Of a stretch of DNA of 7,647 nucleotides, positions 6,114 through 7,647 are shown one piece after another; within the stretch, counting starts at the first letter, position 1, and each line of letters opens with the position of its first letter. The position numbers and the translations under genes are program-made. Origin of the DNA: an uncultured Chitinophagaceae bacterium (GTDB lineage: Bacteria; Bacteroidota; Bacteroidia; Chitinophagales; Chitinophagaceae); the NCBI GenBank assembly GCA_937900675.1, contig CALCEA010000178.1, positions 1 through 7,647 of the forward strand, given 5' to 3'. Under the pieces are notes generated by a model. The model was not told the DNA's origin. It did not search any database and saw only the letters and a list, made by a program, of their open reading frames with translations.

Positions 6114-6899
6114 TTAGTGTTTTAAATAATTGTCAAGTTCTTCAATTAAAGCATTGCCCTTTTTTTGAACTCTTCTATAGTTTGCGATACTTAACTTTTG
6201 TAAGCTAGTTCTATGTGCCATATAGTTGATAAGCTTTTCTTTTATAGATTCATCTAAATATTTATTCTTTAGTTTATTTTCAAATAGTATTTTATTTTTT
6301 TCATAAAGTTGATAAACCTCTGGATTTTGATCATTTACTATACTTAATCTTTTATTAATTAACATTCTTAACATAAAAGAGCTTGGCATATTATCATTTA
6401 AAAAAGTCCACAAATCTTTCCATTGAGAAGTCTCTTGATCAAAAGCCCTAAATTCTGCCATGTCTGCTTCAATTTCATAAGAAGTGATCATGTCAATTAG
6501 TTTCTTATCTTTTATATATCTTAAAGAACCGGAGTTTTTCATTTGATCGAATATCCTTTTATCATTTGAAAACCTATATAAGTATAAATTAAGCGTATCT
6601 GATAATTCAATTAAAGGAAAGCCATTATTTAATGTCGCTAAATCATAATAAATCTTCTCATTTGCCTTTAATAATGGAATATCTTGTTTTAAAACTGAAT
6701 CGATCTGTTTGTTATTATTAACAACTTCATTCTTGAATAATTCTATAAACTCTTCCGCTCTATGGTCTTCAATCTGACGTTCTCTAATATTTTCAGCTAA
6801 AAAGCCTAGTGAAACGGCGGCGAATAACATTATAAATTCAAGAATATACTCATTCCATTTTTTCTTATGGGTTGGGTGATGTGGGTGATGTACTTCCAT
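6114..6899 (-). CDS. His-tailed single-span membrane protein, array member 2
   Basis: A 261-residue paralog starting MEVHHPHHPTHKKKWNEY, with a Pro-broken histidine run as in member 5. The membrane segment is about 22-35 (FIMLFAAVSLGFLA), then ENIRERQIEDHRAEEF, where the usual REH/REREH pattern is partly lost. The central motif is DQMKNSGSLRYIKD (118-131), followed by a helix with acidic residues, a Trp pair (QWKDLW, 159-164), a Lys/Leu-rich helix, and the end LIEELDNYLKH. It has no cysteine. It starts 13 bases after the stop of member 1, the widest gap in the array, and its stop is one base from member 3. The predicted topology is as for its neighbours. Function is unknown; confidence that it is a real gene comes from conservation of the N-terminal module and central motif among the paralogs. 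Confidence 0.85.
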   Translation of the reverse strand: MEVHHPHHPTHKKKWNEYILEFIMLFAAVSLGFLAENIRERQIEDHRAEEFIELFKNEVVNNNKQIDSVLKQDIPLLKANEKIYYDLATLNNGFPLIELSDTLNLYLYRFSNDKRIFDQMKNSGSLRYIKDKKLIDMITSYEIEADMAEFRAFDQETSQWKDLWTFLNDNMPSSFMLRMLINKRLSIVNDQNPEVYQLYEKNKILFENKLKNKYLDESIKEKLINYMAHRTSLQKLSIANYRRVQKKGNALIEELDNYLKH

Positions 6900-6912
6900 A
6901 AAATACTATTTT

Positions 6913-7647
6913 TTAGATTTTTATATATGCTCGTAAATGATTCATTAATCTATAATTTATCTTTCTTAGAGATACAACATTTTGTTCTAATGCTTCCATA
7001 TTAATTCTGTATGATAACAGCTCTATCTTTAATGTGTAAATATTTTCTTTGGAAATATCTCTATAAGTGATTGGAAATGTTTTAGGATGATCATTTTCAT
7101 GTAATAGATAATATTTTCTATCAAACATTTTCATATGTAATTTGGTTAGATTAACAGATCTTTCCTGCCAATAATCATCAATCACTTGAGATAAAGTCAT
7201 ATATTTTTTTGAATACGCTGCAAGATTAGCAACTACTGAATCTGATTGTATTAACCTCAAGTTGCCAGACTTTAATTCATTCAAGGTTTCTTCCACTCTA
7301 TAGAACCTTGGCAAACTAGCAACATAACCATATTTATTATAATTCCAAAAACCGAAATAATAAAATGAATCAACCAACTGCATTATCTTTTTTTCATCTT
7401 GTGCAAAAGGCATAACAGAAGTAATGAGTCTGACTTTTTCGTCTGCAGAATTATAAACATAATCTAAACGAATCGAATCTTCTTTTAAATCTTCTAATAA
7501 TCTTTGTGCATACACTTGTCCTCGATGATCTTCAACATAATGTTCCCTCATATTCTCAACAAAAAAACCTAAAGTAACTGCTGCAAAAAGCATCAAGAAT
7601 TCAGTAAGGTATTCTTTGATATTTTTGGGGACATGATGTTTATGATG
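6913..7647 (-). CDS. His-tailed single-span membrane protein, array member 1 (5' end cut by the window edge)
   Basis: The frame is open to the right edge: the minus strand begins HHKHHVPKNIKEYLTEFLML, which aligns with the His-rich starts of the other five members after their MEV. Probably only about three codons lie outside the window, and 244 residues are visible. The TTG at 7596, in the middle of the membrane segment (FLMLFAAVTLGFFV), is therefore not the start. Then follow ENMREHYVEDHR, LLEDLKED, an aromatic stretch (FYYFGFWNYNKYGY, about visible residues 95-108), a divergent form of the central motif (NELKSGNLRLIQSD, 123-136, one residue shorter around the glycine) and a C-terminal helix ending LMNHLRAYIKI. 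There are no cysteines. It is the most 5' visible gene of the array; whether more members or a promoter lie upstream cannot be seen. Confidence 0.82.
   Translation of the reverse strand, partial: HHKHHVPKNIKEYLTEFLMLFAAVTLGFFVENMREHYVEDHRGQVYAQRLLEDLKEDSIRLDYVYNSADEKVRLITSVMPFAQDEKKIMQLVDSFYYFGFWNYNKYGYVASLPRFYRVEETLNELKSGNLRLIQSDSVVANLAAYSKKYMTLSQVIDDYWQERSVNLTKLHMKMFDRKYYLLHENDHPKTFPITYRDISKENIYTLKIELLSYRINMEALEQNVVSLRKINYRLMNHLRAYIKI

Larger units (their letters stand above)
3066..7647 (-). repeat. Tandem array of six diverged paralogous genes with a conserved 5' module
   Basis: The six genes repeat with a period of about 750-800 bases. The most conserved part is the first 105-125 bases of each, at about 3715-3821, 4452-4576, 5215-5323, 6002-6112, 6785-6899 and 7545-7647. 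It encodes the His-rich tail and membrane segment. All five visible starts share ATGGAAGTACA; members 3 and 6 are identical over 20 bases and member 4 differs there by one. Beyond that, synonymous positions and the 3' two thirds have diverged strongly, so the duplications are old and held together by selection on the protein. Intergenic gaps are 13, 1, 0, 0 and 5 bases, so the array very likely forms one transcription unit. Confidence 0.85.

Noticed and set aside
7594..7596. TTG as the start codon of array member 1
   Set aside because: It lies within the conserved membrane segment; homologous coding sequence continues upstream to the window edge.
3715..7647. Regularly repeated blocks considered as CRISPR or an interspersed repeat
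   Set aside because: The repeats are about 750-800 bases apart and are coding 5' ends of paralogous genes, with synonymous differences; no short spacer structure.
3066..7647. Array as a defence, toxin-antitoxin or secretion system
   Set aside because: No nuclease, ATPase, toxin or pore motif is visible in any member; only architecture can be described, so no such function is claimed.
1..7647. tRNA, rRNA, insertion sequence or attachment site
   Set aside because: No cloverleaf, rRNA segment, transposase frame or terminal inverted repeat was found on reading through both strands.

Overview
The window looks like chromosomal DNA of a low-GC member of the Bacteroidota, most likely Chitinophagaceae or a close relative. 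The basis is the L13 sequence, the Bacteroidota-type promoter elements (TTTG / TAnnTTTG), A-rich translation starts without Shine-Dalgarno sequences, and the MEVHHH...-type membrane proteins, which I know only as unnamed hypothetical proteins of this phylum. The family-level assignment is inference.

Layout. (1) Positions 1-356, minus: 5' part of rplM (ribosomal protein L13), running off the left edge, with a short GC-rich leader and a -7 element upstream. (2) Positions 357-569: divergent intergenic region with promoter elements on both strands. (3) Positions 618-2953, plus: a probable two-gene operon, a metal-dependent amidohydrolase/deaminase followed 11 bp later by a Gfo/Idh/MocA-type oxidoreductase with a Tat-like leader. 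A possible 27-residue membrane micro-protein lies just downstream (2986-3069). (4) Positions 3066-7647, minus: an uninterrupted array of six diverged paralogous genes, spaced 0-13 bp apart and read right to left. The first is cut by the right edge, lacking only about three codons.

The array is the notable part. Each protein has a His-rich N-terminus (MEVHH...), a basic-aromatic stretch, one short membrane segment (EFxMLFxAVTLGFxAEN), a charged helix, a conserved central motif (QLKNAGGLRLI-like) and a C-terminal helix ending LxxxLxxxY. There is no cysteine in any of the roughly 1515 visible residues. This predicts six bitopic inner-membrane proteins with the His-rich tail in the cytoplasm and a helical domain of about 200 residues in the periplasm. 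The architecture resembles the DUF6090 type of Bacteroidota proteins. Function is unknown. The tight coupling suggests co-expression and perhaps a hetero-oligomer. Nothing in the sequence links the array to the amidohydrolase/oxidoreductase pair; the two transcription units converge and overlap or nearly abut at 3066-3069 without a visible terminator.
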